Positions 7,413-15,992 of a stretch of DNA of 35,517 bases are shown one piece after another. This stretch comes from RGIG4079 sp045637505 (GTDB lineage Bacteria > Bacteroidota > Bacteroidia > Bacteroidales > Muribaculaceae). Made by a program: the position numbers and the translations under genes. The stretch lies in assembly GCA_045637505.1 (NCBI GenBank), contig JAZTZO010000017.1, positions 1-35,517 of the forward strand. The letters are read 5' to 3'. The first letter of the stretch is position 1. Each line of letters opens with the position of its first letter. Under the pieces are notes generated by a model that did not search any database, was not told the origin of the DNA, and saw only the letters and a program-made list of their open reading frames with translations.

Positions 7413-7779
7413 ATGTTAAAAAGTGAAGTGTAATTTAATTTACATTTGTTAAAATTATATTTTTGCGAGTATTTGCCCATAAAAAAGTGAAAGAATTTGA
7501 AAAATTATAGTTTTCTTTGTAATCTAAAAGTGTAGTTTTATTGTTGTAAAAAAGCAATAAGTCTATATAGGCATGATTTTAAAGATTTTAGCAAGCATGA
7601 TACCAATATTAACACAACGCCTGTTGGCAAATATGTGAAAAGCATATTGTGCCTCTATTGTTATATATATATGTGTGCCGACCTAAAAAGTTAAATGATT
7701 GAAATACCAACGAAAGGAAATAAAATTAGAGATTAATAATATTTTTGTAAAACTAAGTAAAACTAAAAAGAATTCTTGC
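7413..7779 (+). promoter_or_regulatory. Long AT-rich leader region of the sus-like operon
   Basis: These 367 bases between the permease and susC hold no convincing gene. Two TAnnTTTG -7 candidates are visible, TACATTTG (7441-7448) and TATTTTTG (7458-7465), but neither has a clean TTTG 19-20 bases upstream. A start there would leave an untranslated leader of about 300 bases. The long in-frame extension of susC upstream of 7780 encodes a Lys/Asn-rich stretch unlike a signal peptide and is treated as untranslated. Confidence 0.4.
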
Positions 7780-10700
7780 ATGAAGAACATTTGTTTTCAA
7801 ATGAATCGGAAAGCTTGGCTCGCCCTCGTAATGGTGCTTTGCCTCTCTTTCCCTGCTTTAGCGCAGAAGATTACAGTATCAGGTACTGTAACCGATCCCA
7901 CTGGTGAGCCTCTCATCGGTGCTAGTGTGCTTGTTCAAGGAACAAGTAACGGTGTGGCAACAGACATTGATGGTAATTATTCGATTTCAGTTGACGCTAA
8001 TGGCACTCTCGTTGTGTCATATGTTGGCTATGAAACTCAAAATGTTGCCGTTGGTGGTCAAACCACAGTTAATGTAGTTCTACAAGAGAACAGTGTAGTA
8101 CTTGGCGAAGTCGTAGCTATTGGTTACGGTGCCGTTAAGAAATCAGATGCTACCGGTTCTGTAGCAGTTATCAAACCCGATGAAATTGAGGCTGGTATCT
8201 CAACTTCAGCTCAAGACCTCCTCGTAGGTGCTTCTCCTGGTGTGGTTGTTACCCCCGACGGTGGTAACCCTACTGGTGGTGCAGCTATCCGCATTCGTGG
8301 TGGTGCTTCTTTGAGCGCAAGCAACGACCCATTGATCGTGCTTGATGGTGTGCCCTTGAGCGACCAAGGTTATGGTGGTACTAACCCATTGACAATGATT
8401 TCTCCCGACAACATCGAGTCTATGACTGTGTTGAAAGATGCTTCGGCAACTGCTATCTATGGTTCTCGTGCATCTAACGGTGTAATCATCATCACTACTA
8501 AAAAAGGTCAAAGCGGACGCCCTCAAGTGAACTTCACTGCTAATATGCACGTGAACACTGCTCGCAAAACTTGGGATGTAATGACTGGCGACCAATTCCG
8601 TGACATGGTTATCAACCAAATCGGTACTGAATCGGCTATCGCTCAACTTGGCAATGCTAACACTAACTGGCAAGACGAAGTGCTCCGCACTTCTATCTCT
8701 CAAGACTATAGCTTGAGCGTTGGTGGTACTGCTGGTTTCCTCCCTTATCGCGTTTCGGCTTCTTATACCAACAACCAAGGTATCTTGAAGACTTCAGGCA
8801 TGGACCGTACTACTGTAGGTTTCAACCTCACTCCTAAATTCTTCGACGGTCTTCTTTCAATCCAAGCCAATGCTAAAGGTTCTTATATCAAAAACCGCAT
8901 GGCTGATCAAGGTGCTGTAGGTGCTGCTCTTACTTACAACCCAACTCTTCCTGTTTACAGCAATGTAACTACCAACAACGCTAATGGTCTTGCAATGTAC
9001 AATGGTTACACTACATTGGTTGACGCATCGGGTAAACCACTCGACAACTCACCAAACAACCCATTGTCAATGCTCGAATCAATCAACAACACTGCTGAGA
9101 TTTTGCGTTCAAACGGTAACTTACAAATCGACTACGCTCTTCACTTCCTCCCCGAACTTCACTTAAACTTGAACCTCGGTTACGACGTGTCAAAGAACGA
9201 AACTGTAAGCACTACTGCTCAAAACTCTCCTCAAGCATGGCGTGGTAACTACTACGATGGTGCAGGTACAATCTACAACCACTACGAACTTCAACGCAAC
9301 ACCCTTCTTGATTTCTATGCTAACTACAAGAAGGAATTTGAAGCTATCAACTCTAATCTTGATGTAATGCTCGGTTACTCTTGGCAACGTTTCGACTATC
9401 AAGGTCATAGCTTGACAACATTCAACACTACTGGTTTCAACAACAACTGGAGTGAAGTTTATGCCGATGGCGTTTACAACCTCGTAGAAAACCCTGCAAC
9501 TGCCGATCGCATCGGTCACTCTTATGGTTACACCGAAGGTCACGCTCAACCTACTTACTACTGGAAAGGTCAATTGAACCTCGTTTCATTCTTCGGTCGT
9601 TTGAACTATACTCTCGACGATGCATATCTTTTGACATTCACTCTTCGTGACGACGGTACTTCTCGTTTCTCACCCGATACTCGTTGGGGTCTATTCCCAT
9701 CATTGGCTCTCGGTTGGAAAATCTCTGAAATGGACTTCTTCGAAGCAGCTAAGAGCACTATGAACGAGTTCAAACTTCGTCTCGGTTGGGGTATCACTGG
9801 TCAACAAGCAGTAGGTGGTTACTATCCATATCTTCCTATCTATGCTCAATCAACTTCATCGGGCGTTGTTGACTATCCTTCTCCCGATGGTTTGAACCCT
9901 GATGGTACTATTAACTGGATTAGCCCTCTTTATCCAAAGGCTTATCAAGAAGACCTCAAGTGGGAAGAAACTACTACTTGGAACGTGGGTGTTGACATGG
10001 GTTGGTTAAACAACCGCATCACTGCAAGCTTGGATTGGTATCTCCGCGATACTAAAGACTTGCTCGCTTATGTACCAGTTCCTGCAGGTATGACTACTAC
10101 TAACTACATGGACCGCAACATTGGTGAGCTTCGCAACATTGGTGTTGAAGCTACTATCGGTGCTAAACCAGTTGTAACTAAAGACTTCATTTGGAGCACA
10201 GCTCTCAATGTAGCTTGGAACAAAAACGAGTTGACTAAATTGACTGGTTCTAACGAAGAAGACCAATCTTACTACCTCCAAGCAGCAGGTAACCCAGCTT
10301 CTGAAAACGCAGGTGCACTTCAAGTACACAAAGCAGGTCACCCAGCTTACTCATTCTATCTTCTCGAACAAGTTTACGACAAAGATGGTAACCCAATTCC
10401 TAACCAATATGTTGACCAAAACCAAGATGGTGAAATCAACGATGCCGACCTCGTGATTCGTCATTCACGCGATCCTAAATTTACTTTCTCTTGGAACAAC
10501 ACATTCAACTATAAGAACTGGGACCTCGGTATCCAACTCCGTGCTAATGTTGGTAACTATGTGTTCAACTCTGTTCGTGCTTCTAAAACTAACCTCACAA
10601 CAGTTGACCGTTATGGTCTAAACAACTTGGTGAAAGCCGACTACTACTTCAACGACGCAAGCGCTAACTCTAACCTCGTGCGTAGCGACTACTTCCTTGA

Positions 10701-10917
10701 AGATGCAAGCTTCATTCGTTGTGACAACATTACTCTTGGTTATTCTTGGAATGAATTGCTCGACAATAACCTCAAATTGCGTCTATATGGTGCAGTTCAA
10801 AACCCATTTGTAATTACTAAGTATAAAGGTCTAGATCCCGAAGTATTCTCAGGTATAGATAACAATGTTTATCCACGTCCTGTTACATTTACTCTCGGTT
10901 TAGTAGCTACTTTCTAA
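7780..10917 (+). CDS. susC: SusC/RagA-type TonB-dependent outer-membrane receptor
   Basis: Outer-membrane glycan importer of about 1045 residues that works with the SusD lid. It begins with a signal peptide ending in FPALAQ, then a carboxypeptidase-regulatory-like domain (about 30-108, GTVTDPTGEPLIGASVLVQG), the TonB-box/plug junction GEVVAIGYGAVKKSDATGSV, a plug with the family signature DPLIVLDGVPL and VLKDASATAIYGSRASNGVI (about 195-235), and a 22-strand barrel ending in an aromatic residue (VATF). The start at ATG 7780 is chosen because the preceding 27 codons do not resemble an export signal; ATG 7801 is also possible. Heavy use of C-ending codons (AAC, TTC, TAC, CTC) suggests high expression. 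Confidence 0.95.
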   Translation: MKNICFQMNRKAWLALVMVLCLSFPALAQKITVSGTVTDPTGEPLIGASVLVQGTSNGVATDIDGNYSISVDANGTLVVSYVGYETQNVAVGGQTTVNVVLQENSVVLGEVVAIGYGAVKKSDATGSVAVIKPDEIEAGISTSAQDLLVGASPGVVVTPDGGNPTGGAAIRIRGGASLSASNDPLIVLDGVPLSDQGYGGTNPLTMISPDNIESMTVLKDASATAIYGSRASNGVIIITTKKGQSGRPQVNFTANMHVNTARKTWDVMTGDQFRDMVINQIGTESAIAQLGNANTNWQDEVLRTSISQDYSLSVGGTAGFLPYRVSASYTNNQGILKTSGMDRTTVGFNLTPKFFDGLLSIQANAKGSYIKNRMADQGAVGAALTYNPTLPVYSNVTTNNANGLAMYNGYTTLVDASGKPLDNSPNNPLSMLESINNTAEILRSNGNLQIDYALHFLPELHLNLNLGYDVSKNETVSTTAQNSPQAWRGNYYDGAGTIYNHYELQRNTLLDFYANYKKEFEAINSNLDVMLGYSWQRFDYQGHSLTTFNTTGFNNNWSEVYADGVYNLVENPATADRIGHSYGYTEGHAQPTYYWKGQLNLVSFFGRLNYTLDDAYLLTFTLRDDGTSRFSPDTRWGLFPSLALGWKISEMDFFEAAKSTMNEFKLRLGWGITGQQAVGGYYPYLPIYAQSTSSGVVDYPSPDGLNPDGTINWISPLYPKAYQEDLKWEETTTWNVGVDMGWLNNRITASLDWYLRDTKDLLAYVPVPAGMTTTNYMDRNIGELRNIGVEATIGAKPVVTKDFIWSTALNVAWNKNELTKLTGSNEEDQSYYLQAAGNPASENAGALQVHKAGHPAYSFYLLEQVYDKDGNPIPNQYVDQNQDGEINDADLVIRHSRDPKFTFSWNNTFNYKNWDLGIQLRANVGNYVFNSVRASKTNLTTVDRYGLNNLVKADYYFNDASANSNLVRSDYFLEDASFIRCDNITLGYSWNELLDNNLKLRLYGAVQNPFVITKYKGLDPEVFSGIDNNVYPRPVTFTLGLVATF

Positions 10918-10945
10918 TCTCAAATAAAAGTAAAGAAGATAAATT

Positions 10946-12616
10946 ATGAAATCAATAAATAAATTTTTCATTGCTTTGGGATTGGTTGCAACTCTTGGTA
11001 TGACTTCTTGTGTCAATGACCTTGATAATCCTGTAATCGACCCCAACGATATGACTCCCGAGGTATTTGCTGAAGATCCTAAGGGTTATATGGACCGAGT
11101 GCTTGCTGAGTGTTATCAATCGCTTGCAACTTCGGGTTATAATGGTCCTGGTAGCTCTATCATCTCTGGTGGTGACGCTGGTGCCAACTCTTTCACTCGT
11201 GCCGTATTCGTTTGTAACGAATTGACTACCGACGAATTTGCTTGGAAACAATTTGGCGACGCTGGTCAATATGAGCTCGCTACTATGCAATTCGCTGCCG
11301 ATAACGGTGTGATGTACACTACTTACTCTCGTATCTACACTTGTATCGCTCTTTGCAACGAATTCCTTCGCACTGTTGAAGGTGGCAAATTCTATCTCAC
11401 TGAAGATTTGATGCCTCTTGCCGAAGAATACAAACGCCAAGTAAAAGTGCTTCGTGGCCTTTGCTACTTCTATGCGATCGACATGTTTGGTAACGCTGGT
11501 TATCAAGATGAAACAATGCCTGCTGGTACTGCTCCTGAACAATGGAACCGTGCCGACCTTTACAAAAAGGTTGTTGCTGGTCTTGAAGAAGTTTCGGCTT
11601 CTTGGGGCGAAACATATGCTACTCCTTCATATGGTTATGTAGGTAAAGAAGCTTGCGATGCTCTTCTCGCAAAATTCTATCTCAACGCTGAAGTATTCTG
11701 CGGTGAGCCTGCTTACGACAAATGTTGGAACATCTGCCAAAAAATCATTGCTCATCACCAAGGTGCTGGCATGAATGGTTCAGGTCTTGCTGATTCTTAC
11801 ATCGCTCTTTTCGGTGCTAACAACGACGAATATATGCCACAAGGTGGTCGCGTGAACGAAATCATTTGGGGTATTCCTCAAGATGGTGACCGTCTCCAAA
11901 ACTATGGTGGTACTACATTCTACATCGCTGCAGGTTCTTCTACTTCAACTCCAGGTCTTAACATGACTAATGCTACAACTGGTTTGAACGCATCATGGAC
12001 TTGTATGAATGCTCGCACTCAACTTTCTAACCGTTTTGAATGGGATGACGCAGGTAATTCTGCCGATGCTCGTGCTATTCTTTGGATGACTAAGAAAGAT
12101 GGAGCTAACATCGAAAACACCTCTATCACTAACTTCCAAGATGGTTATGTGCCTGTAAAATACACTAACTATGCTTACGATGAATTTGGTGGTATCGATG
12201 TTGATAACTGTCCTCCTGCATCAAACGCATTTGCTAATGCCGACTGGTGTGTTATCCGTCTTGCTGAAATTTACTTGACTGCTGCCGAATCATTTGTTCT
12301 TGGTGGCGCAGGTAATAGTGCCGACGCTCTTACTTATGTAAACTATGTTCGTGAACGTGCTTGGATTGAACCATTTGGTTTGGCTCAACTCACTCCCGAT
12401 AATATCCTTGACGAACGTAGCCGTGAGCTTTATGGCGAAAACTGTCGTCGTACTGACTTGGTGCGTCATGGCAAGTATGCTGGTGGTAACTATAACTGGA
12501 ACTGGAAAGGTAATGTTGCTGATGGTGGTACTGCTACTCCTCAACACATGGATATCTTCCCAATCCCATCTACTGTTATCAGCTTCCAAGGTTACAAACA
12601 AAACCCTGGTTACTAA
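10946..12616 (+). CDS. susD: SusD/RagB-family surface glycan-binding lipoprotein
   Basis: A 556-residue outer-membrane lipoprotein that caps the SusC barrel and captures oligosaccharide. The signal peptide ends at a lipobox with C22 (GMTSC). The N-terminal TPR-rich part contains the characteristic KVLRGLCYFYAIDMFG (about 165-183) and AEIYLTAAES (about 437-446), and the C-terminal part has the ERSRELYGENCRRTDLVRHG block and the closing IPSTVISFQGYKQNPGY that marks SusD proteins. It starts 28 bases after susC, in the same operon and with the same codon preference. The substrate cannot be read from the sequence. Confidence 0.96.
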   Translation: MKSINKFFIALGLVATLGMTSCVNDLDNPVIDPNDMTPEVFAEDPKGYMDRVLAECYQSLATSGYNGPGSSIISGGDAGANSFTRAVFVCNELTTDEFAWKQFGDAGQYELATMQFAADNGVMYTTYSRIYTCIALCNEFLRTVEGGKFYLTEDLMPLAEEYKRQVKVLRGLCYFYAIDMFGNAGYQDETMPAGTAPEQWNRADLYKKVVAGLEEVSASWGETYATPSYGYVGKEACDALLAKFYLNAEVFCGEPAYDKCWNICQKIIAHHQGAGMNGSGLADSYIALFGANNDEYMPQGGRVNEIIWGIPQDGDRLQNYGGTTFYIAAGSSTSTPGLNMTNATTGLNASWTCMNARTQLSNRFEWDDAGNSADARAILWMTKKDGANIENTSITNFQDGYVPVKYTNYAYDEFGGIDVDNCPPASNAFANADWCVIRLAEIYLTAAESFVLGGAGNSADALTYVNYVRERAWIEPFGLAQLTPDNILDERSRELYGENCRRTDLVRHGKYAGGNYNWNWKGNVADGGTATPQHMDIFPIPSTVISFQGYKQNPGY

Positions 12617-12655
12617 TCATAACTCAATGTTGAATTTTAACAAGAGTAAAGAAAA

Positions 12656-13888
12656 ATGAAAAAATTATCAATTCTTTTTGCGTGCTTGGTAGCCGTTCTT
12701 TCGCTCAATAGCTGTAAAGAAGATACCGATCCACAATACAACAACCCAACTGAGTTCAAGCTTAATACTCCAGCTCTTGCTTCACAGTATTATGAACTTA
12801 CAGCTGACGGTACTTTAGACCTCTCTTGGTCTCAACCCGACTATGGCTATGCTGCTGCTGCAGTATATAAAGTGTCAATTTCTCTTCTTGAAGATTTCTC
12901 TGAAGCTAAAGAACTTACTTCTGAATATAAACTTTGTTATGCTCAAATCCCTGGAAGCGAAATTGCTGAAGCTATTTGTAACCTCCGTGGCATTGAAAGT
13001 GAAGATGACTATACCGACGAGCCTGCTCGCGCAGTTTACTTCCGTGTAAGTGCTAAAATCAATGGTATCGAAGGTAGCGAAATCGTTTCTAATGTAATTA
13101 AAATTGACCAAGTTAAAGAATATTGCGCTATCCAATCTCCAGGTTTCATCTATGTTGTAGGTGCATTTACTGGTTGGACTGGTCCTGATGCTGGTGCTGC
13201 TGGTCACTATGCCGACTTCCGCCTATTCGAAAGCGCTAACGCTATCGGTAGCAAAGTTTACACTGGTATCTTTGATGTTCCTGCTGGTCAAGCTATGTTC
13301 CGTTTCTACACTGCATTGACAGGTTGGGATGCCGACTCTTATGGTTCACAAGCCGATGATAATCCTATCGACTGTGCATTTGATGGTGGTGTTTACAATG
13401 GTCCTATCGTTAAAGGTAAAGGTTCATTCAACTTCCCCGACTGGGCAGGTGGCAAAATGAAGATTACAGTTAATATGAACAATATGAGTGTAATCATCGA
13501 AGAAGGTGGCGTTGACACAAGCAACAGCCCATTCATCTACCTCGTAGGTGCTCCTTCAGGTTGGACTGCTCCATCGGCCGATAACGCAGCTCATTATGAA
13601 GCATGGAAACTTTTTGATGTTGAAGGCAATGGTGTTTATGTTGGTACATTCCAAGTAAACGCTGGCGAATTCATGTTCCGTTTCTACAAAGAACTCACTG
13701 GCTGGGATGCTGCTTCATTTGGTTCACAAGCTGAAGATAATCCTATCGACATCGCTTTGACCGATGGTGTTTACACTGGTGCTGCAACCGACGGTAAAGG
13801 TAGTTGGAACTGTCCCGACTGGGCAGGTGGCAAAGTTGAGGTTAAAGTTGACATGAAGAACTTCCAAGTGACTTTTACTCAAAAATAA
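12656..13888 (+). CDS. SusE-like outer-membrane starch/glycan-binding lipoprotein with duplicated C-terminal domain
   Basis: A 410-residue lipoprotein (lipobox Cys at 20) with a SusE-type N-terminal Ig-like domain (about 33-151, FKLNTPA... LDLSWSQPDYG) followed by two tandem copies of one beta-sandwich, binding-type domain (about 164-282 and 293-408). The copies share FIYVVGA/FIYLVGA, GWT-P, FMFRFY, LTGWDA, GSQA-DNPID, GVY-G, KGS-N-PDWAGGK. Conserved aromatic residues (W174, W303, Y/F in FRFY, W of PDWAGG) are candidate sugar-stacking positions by analogy with SusE/SusF CBMs. It lies 39 bases after susD and is part of the operon. Alpha-glucan binding is likely by family but not proven. Confidence 0.85.
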   Translation: MKKLSILFACLVAVLSLNSCKEDTDPQYNNPTEFKLNTPALASQYYELTADGTLDLSWSQPDYGYAAAAVYKVSISLLEDFSEAKELTSEYKLCYAQIPGSEIAEAICNLRGIESEDDYTDEPARAVYFRVSAKINGIEGSEIVSNVIKIDQVKEYCAIQSPGFIYVVGAFTGWTGPDAGAAGHYADFRLFESANAIGSKVYTGIFDVPAGQAMFRFYTALTGWDADSYGSQADDNPIDCAFDGGVYNGPIVKGKGSFNFPDWAGGKMKITVNMNNMSVIIEEGGVDTSNSPFIYLVGAPSGWTAPSADNAAHYEAWKLFDVEGNGVYVGTFQVNAGEFMFRFYKELTGWDAASFGSQAEDNPIDIALTDGVYTGAATDGKGSWNCPDWAGGKVEVKVDMKNFQVTFTQK

Positions 13889-13912
13889 TGATTAATCAAT
13901 AATTTATCGGGA

Positions 13913-13941
13913 TTGAGTGGGTAGCACCACTATCCACTCAA
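13913..13941 (+). other. Strong intercistronic hairpin between SusE-like and SusF-like genes
   Basis: TTGAGTGGGTAG and CTATCCACTCAA form a 12-bp stem (one G-T pair) around the 5-base loop CACCA. No T-run follows, so it does not look like an intrinsic terminator. It may stabilise the upstream mRNA or set the SusE:SusF ratio (inference). Confidence 0.6.
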
Positions 13942-13979
13942 CTCTACGATGAGTTAATAAATCAAGAGAAATAAACAAT

Positions 13980-15329
13980 ATGAAAAAATTTAGCATAATG
14001 TTAATGGCGGCTCTTGCGCTTGGTTTCACTGCTTGTGAGGATTACGAACCAGCACAACCACAAAGCAATCCACAAGAGCCTATCATGTCGGCTGAAGGCC
14101 TTGTTGTAGCTCCAGTTGATACTGTTGCAACTCCTTCATTTGACCTTAAAGCTCTTGCTGATGCAGAGCAACAAGCTGCTGTGCTCAACATCGTTGAAGC
14201 TCAAGATCTTCCTGCTGTTGGCGACTTGACTTTTGTTATGCAATTGTCTAAATCTGACGATTTCGCTGCAGTACAAGAAATTGCTACAACTATAGTTGAC
14301 AACCAAGTGTGTGTAAAACCTGCCGATTGGCAAGCTGCTTACCTCAAAGTGCTTGGTAAAAATCCTAAAACTCAAGATGCTTATGTGCGTTTTGCTGCTT
14401 ATGTAGTGAATGGTACTTCTTCAGTGCGCATCGGTAACCCTAACCTTTACTATGGTGCTCACAAAGTATCGATTACTCCATTCCCTGCTGCTGTGACTAT
14501 CGAAGAATCTTATTCTCTCGTAATCAATGGTGGCGAAACTATCGCATTCAACCACACTGGTGATGTTTATGACAACCCAGTATTCTCAATCAAAGTTGAT
14601 TATGCTGCTGCTCAAGAATGGGCTGTTAAAGGTGCTGAACTCACTTATGTTCCTACTGCTGGTGAAGCTGAAACTGCTGGTACATTGGTTGCAGGTGAAG
14701 GTTGGGGAGCAATGCCTGTAGGTCCATGGGTACTCTCAATCAACATGGAAACTTTGACTTACTCATTTGCTTCTGCATTTGATAACCTTTGGACTCCTGG
14801 TGATGCTAATGGTTGGAATCATGGTGGTTCTCAAATGTTGTTCACTTCTGATTACGCTAACTACTTCGGTTTTGCTAACCTTTCACCAAGCGGCTTCAAA
14901 TTTACATCTGCTGCCGACTGGGACCATATCAACTATGGTGATGCTGGTGATGGTAAACTTTCTACCGACGGTGGTGCTGGTAACCTCACAGTTGCTGAAA
15001 AAGGTCTTTACTGGTGTAATGTTAACATCGCTGCATTGACTTGGAACGCTACAAAGATTGAAACTATCGGTGTTATCGGTTCATTCAACGAATGGGCTGA
15101 ATCACTTCCTTTGACAAGCGAAGATGGTCTATTCTGGACTGGTACAATCACTCTCAACGAAGGTGATGAATACAAGTTCCGTTGCAATAACGACTGGGCT
15201 ATCAACCTCGGTGGTGCTGATGAATATAACCTTGTTCCCGATGGTGCTAACCTCAAAGCTCCTGCAACAGGTACATTCACTATCACACTCGACCTTTCAG
15301 TAGTACCTTATGCTTGCTACCTCGAATAA
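13980..15329 (+). CDS. SusF/SusE-family outer-membrane glycan-binding lipoprotein
   Basis: A 449-residue surface lipoprotein (Cys19 in GFTAC) with an N-terminal SusE-type domain (about 37-150, containing LTFVMQLSKSDDFAAVQEI), then two or three CBM-like beta domains. The last has IGVIGSFNEWAESLPLTSED, WTGTITLNEGDEYKFRCN and DWAINLGGADEYNL, the pattern of SusF starch-binding modules. It is the last gene of the susCDEF-like operon and is followed 32 bases later by a strong terminator. No glycoside hydrolase, SusR-type regulator or hybrid two-component gene lies within the window next to it, so degradation enzymes must be encoded elsewhere. Confidence 0.85.
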   Translation: MKKFSIMLMAALALGFTACEDYEPAQPQSNPQEPIMSAEGLVVAPVDTVATPSFDLKALADAEQQAAVLNIVEAQDLPAVGDLTFVMQLSKSDDFAAVQEIATTIVDNQVCVKPADWQAAYLKVLGKNPKTQDAYVRFAAYVVNGTSSVRIGNPNLYYGAHKVSITPFPAAVTIEESYSLVINGGETIAFNHTGDVYDNPVFSIKVDYAAAQEWAVKGAELTYVPTAGEAETAGTLVAGEGWGAMPVGPWVLSINMETLTYSFASAFDNLWTPGDANGWNHGGSQMLFTSDYANYFGFANLSPSGFKFTSAADWDHINYGDAGDGKLSTDGGAGNLTVAEKGLYWCNVNIAALTWNATKIETIGVIGSFNEWAESLPLTSEDGLFWTGTITLNEGDEYKFRCNNDWAINLGGADEYNLVPDGANLKAPATGTFTITLDLSVVPYACYLE

Positions 15330-15361
15330 TATCGAATCCCTTTTAGCATAAAATAAAGATG

Positions 15362-15395
15362 GAGGTGCGACAATCATTTGTCGCACCTCTTTTTT
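15362..15395 (+). terminator. Intrinsic terminator of the sus-like operon
   Basis: A perfect 12-bp stem GAGGTGCGACAA/TTGTCGCACCTC with loop TCAT is followed by six T residues. It lies 32 bases after the last stop codon of the operon. Confidence 0.92.
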
Positions 15396-15440
15396 GCAAC
15401 TATAACTTTGAGCATAGGAGACCATCGCAGAACCATCGCA

Positions 15441-15752
15441 CTCCTCCTGTACGAAGAGGATAGGTGGTCAATAAGGCAAAAGCTGTCCCTCTTTTTTAAA
15501 AGGGGGACGAGGTGCTTGCACCGGAGGGGGATAAAGAAAAGCCCACAAGGGCAAATAGCTCTCCTCCTGCCACGAAGTGGATAGGAGGAGTACGGCGAAG
15601 CCAGGAGGTGGTAAAAAAACTATCCACAAAAAATCTGCGCCTTTCCGCGCGTTAGCCTTATGTCCATTCTGTCATTCTGTCCCAAAAAACACCCCCAGGG
15701 CCGCAGCTGCCCACCTTTCCAAGGGGGGCTGTCGCTCCGCGACTGAGGGGAT
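15441..15752 (+). repeat. GC-rich palindromic repeat family (AGGGGG-hairpin-GAGGGGAT and CTCCTCCT...GGATAGGAGGAG)
   Basis: Two motifs occur twice each in this gene-free stretch. Motif 1, CTCCTCCTG-ACGAAG-GGATAGG, is at 15441-15468 and 15561-15590; in the second copy CTCCTCCT and AGGAGGAG form an inverted repeat. Motif 2 has AAGGGGG, a small hairpin, then GAGGGGAT: 15483-15532 (hairpin GGTGC/GCACC) and 15711-15752 (hairpin GTCGC/GCGAC). The hairpin arms differ in sequence but keep pairing, which points to selection for structure. Comparable GC-rich repeats are known to be scattered between genes in Bacteroidetes; their function is unknown. Confidence 0.6.
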
Positions 15753-15893
15753 AAAACACACAGGAATAAAGAAAAAATATGTACTTTTGTTCTTATGTCT
15801 AAACAAATTTCTGCGAGTTTCAGCGCCTTTCCGCGTGAGAACAACTTTCAACTTTCAACTATCTTGCGCCTTTCTGCGGTTTCAGCGTGAAAA
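15634..15893 (+). repeat. TCTGCG/TTTC-GCG/GCGTGA dispersed repeats, right-hand cluster
   Basis: Three units of the family seen at 126-388 and at the GxxExxY locus occur here in the same orientation: 15634-15650 (truncated, running into a copy of the GCGTTAGCC...TCTGTC block at 15649-15681), 15810-15843 and 15862-15893. The GC-rich motif at 15711-15752 is nested between them, so the region is a mosaic of at least two repeat families. Confidence 0.75.
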
Positions 15894-15942
15894 ATAATTC
15901 CCCCCTTGTACATTATCGCACACTTTAGCTCATTTGAGTGTG

Positions 15943-15950
15943 TAACTTTG
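15943..15950 (+). promoter_or_regulatory. -7 element of the phage-like two-gene module
   Basis: TAACTTTG is a perfect TAnnTTTG. Transcription would start near 15957, which places ATG 15993 about 36 bases downstream and excludes the longer reading frame that opens at 15906. No clean -33 TTTG was found at the usual distance. Confidence 0.55.
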
Positions 15951-15992
15951 CATTCACAATCATTTTTAAAGCCTTTATTTCAACACACTACT

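Noticed and set aside
8206..8778. 190-codon open frame on the minus strand inside susC
   Set aside because: It is a shadow of the strongly codon-biased susC frame; the Ser/Thr/Val/His-rich translation has no recognisable fold and no promoter.
15378..15897. Reading frames in the repeat mosaic downstream of the sus-like operon
   Set aside because: They are composed of the GC-rich and TCTGCG repeats and start inside the terminator or repeats.
15906..15992. N-terminal extension of the beta-rich protein
   Set aside because: The extension spans a perfect TAnnTTTG promoter element; ATG 15993 is the start that fits transcription.
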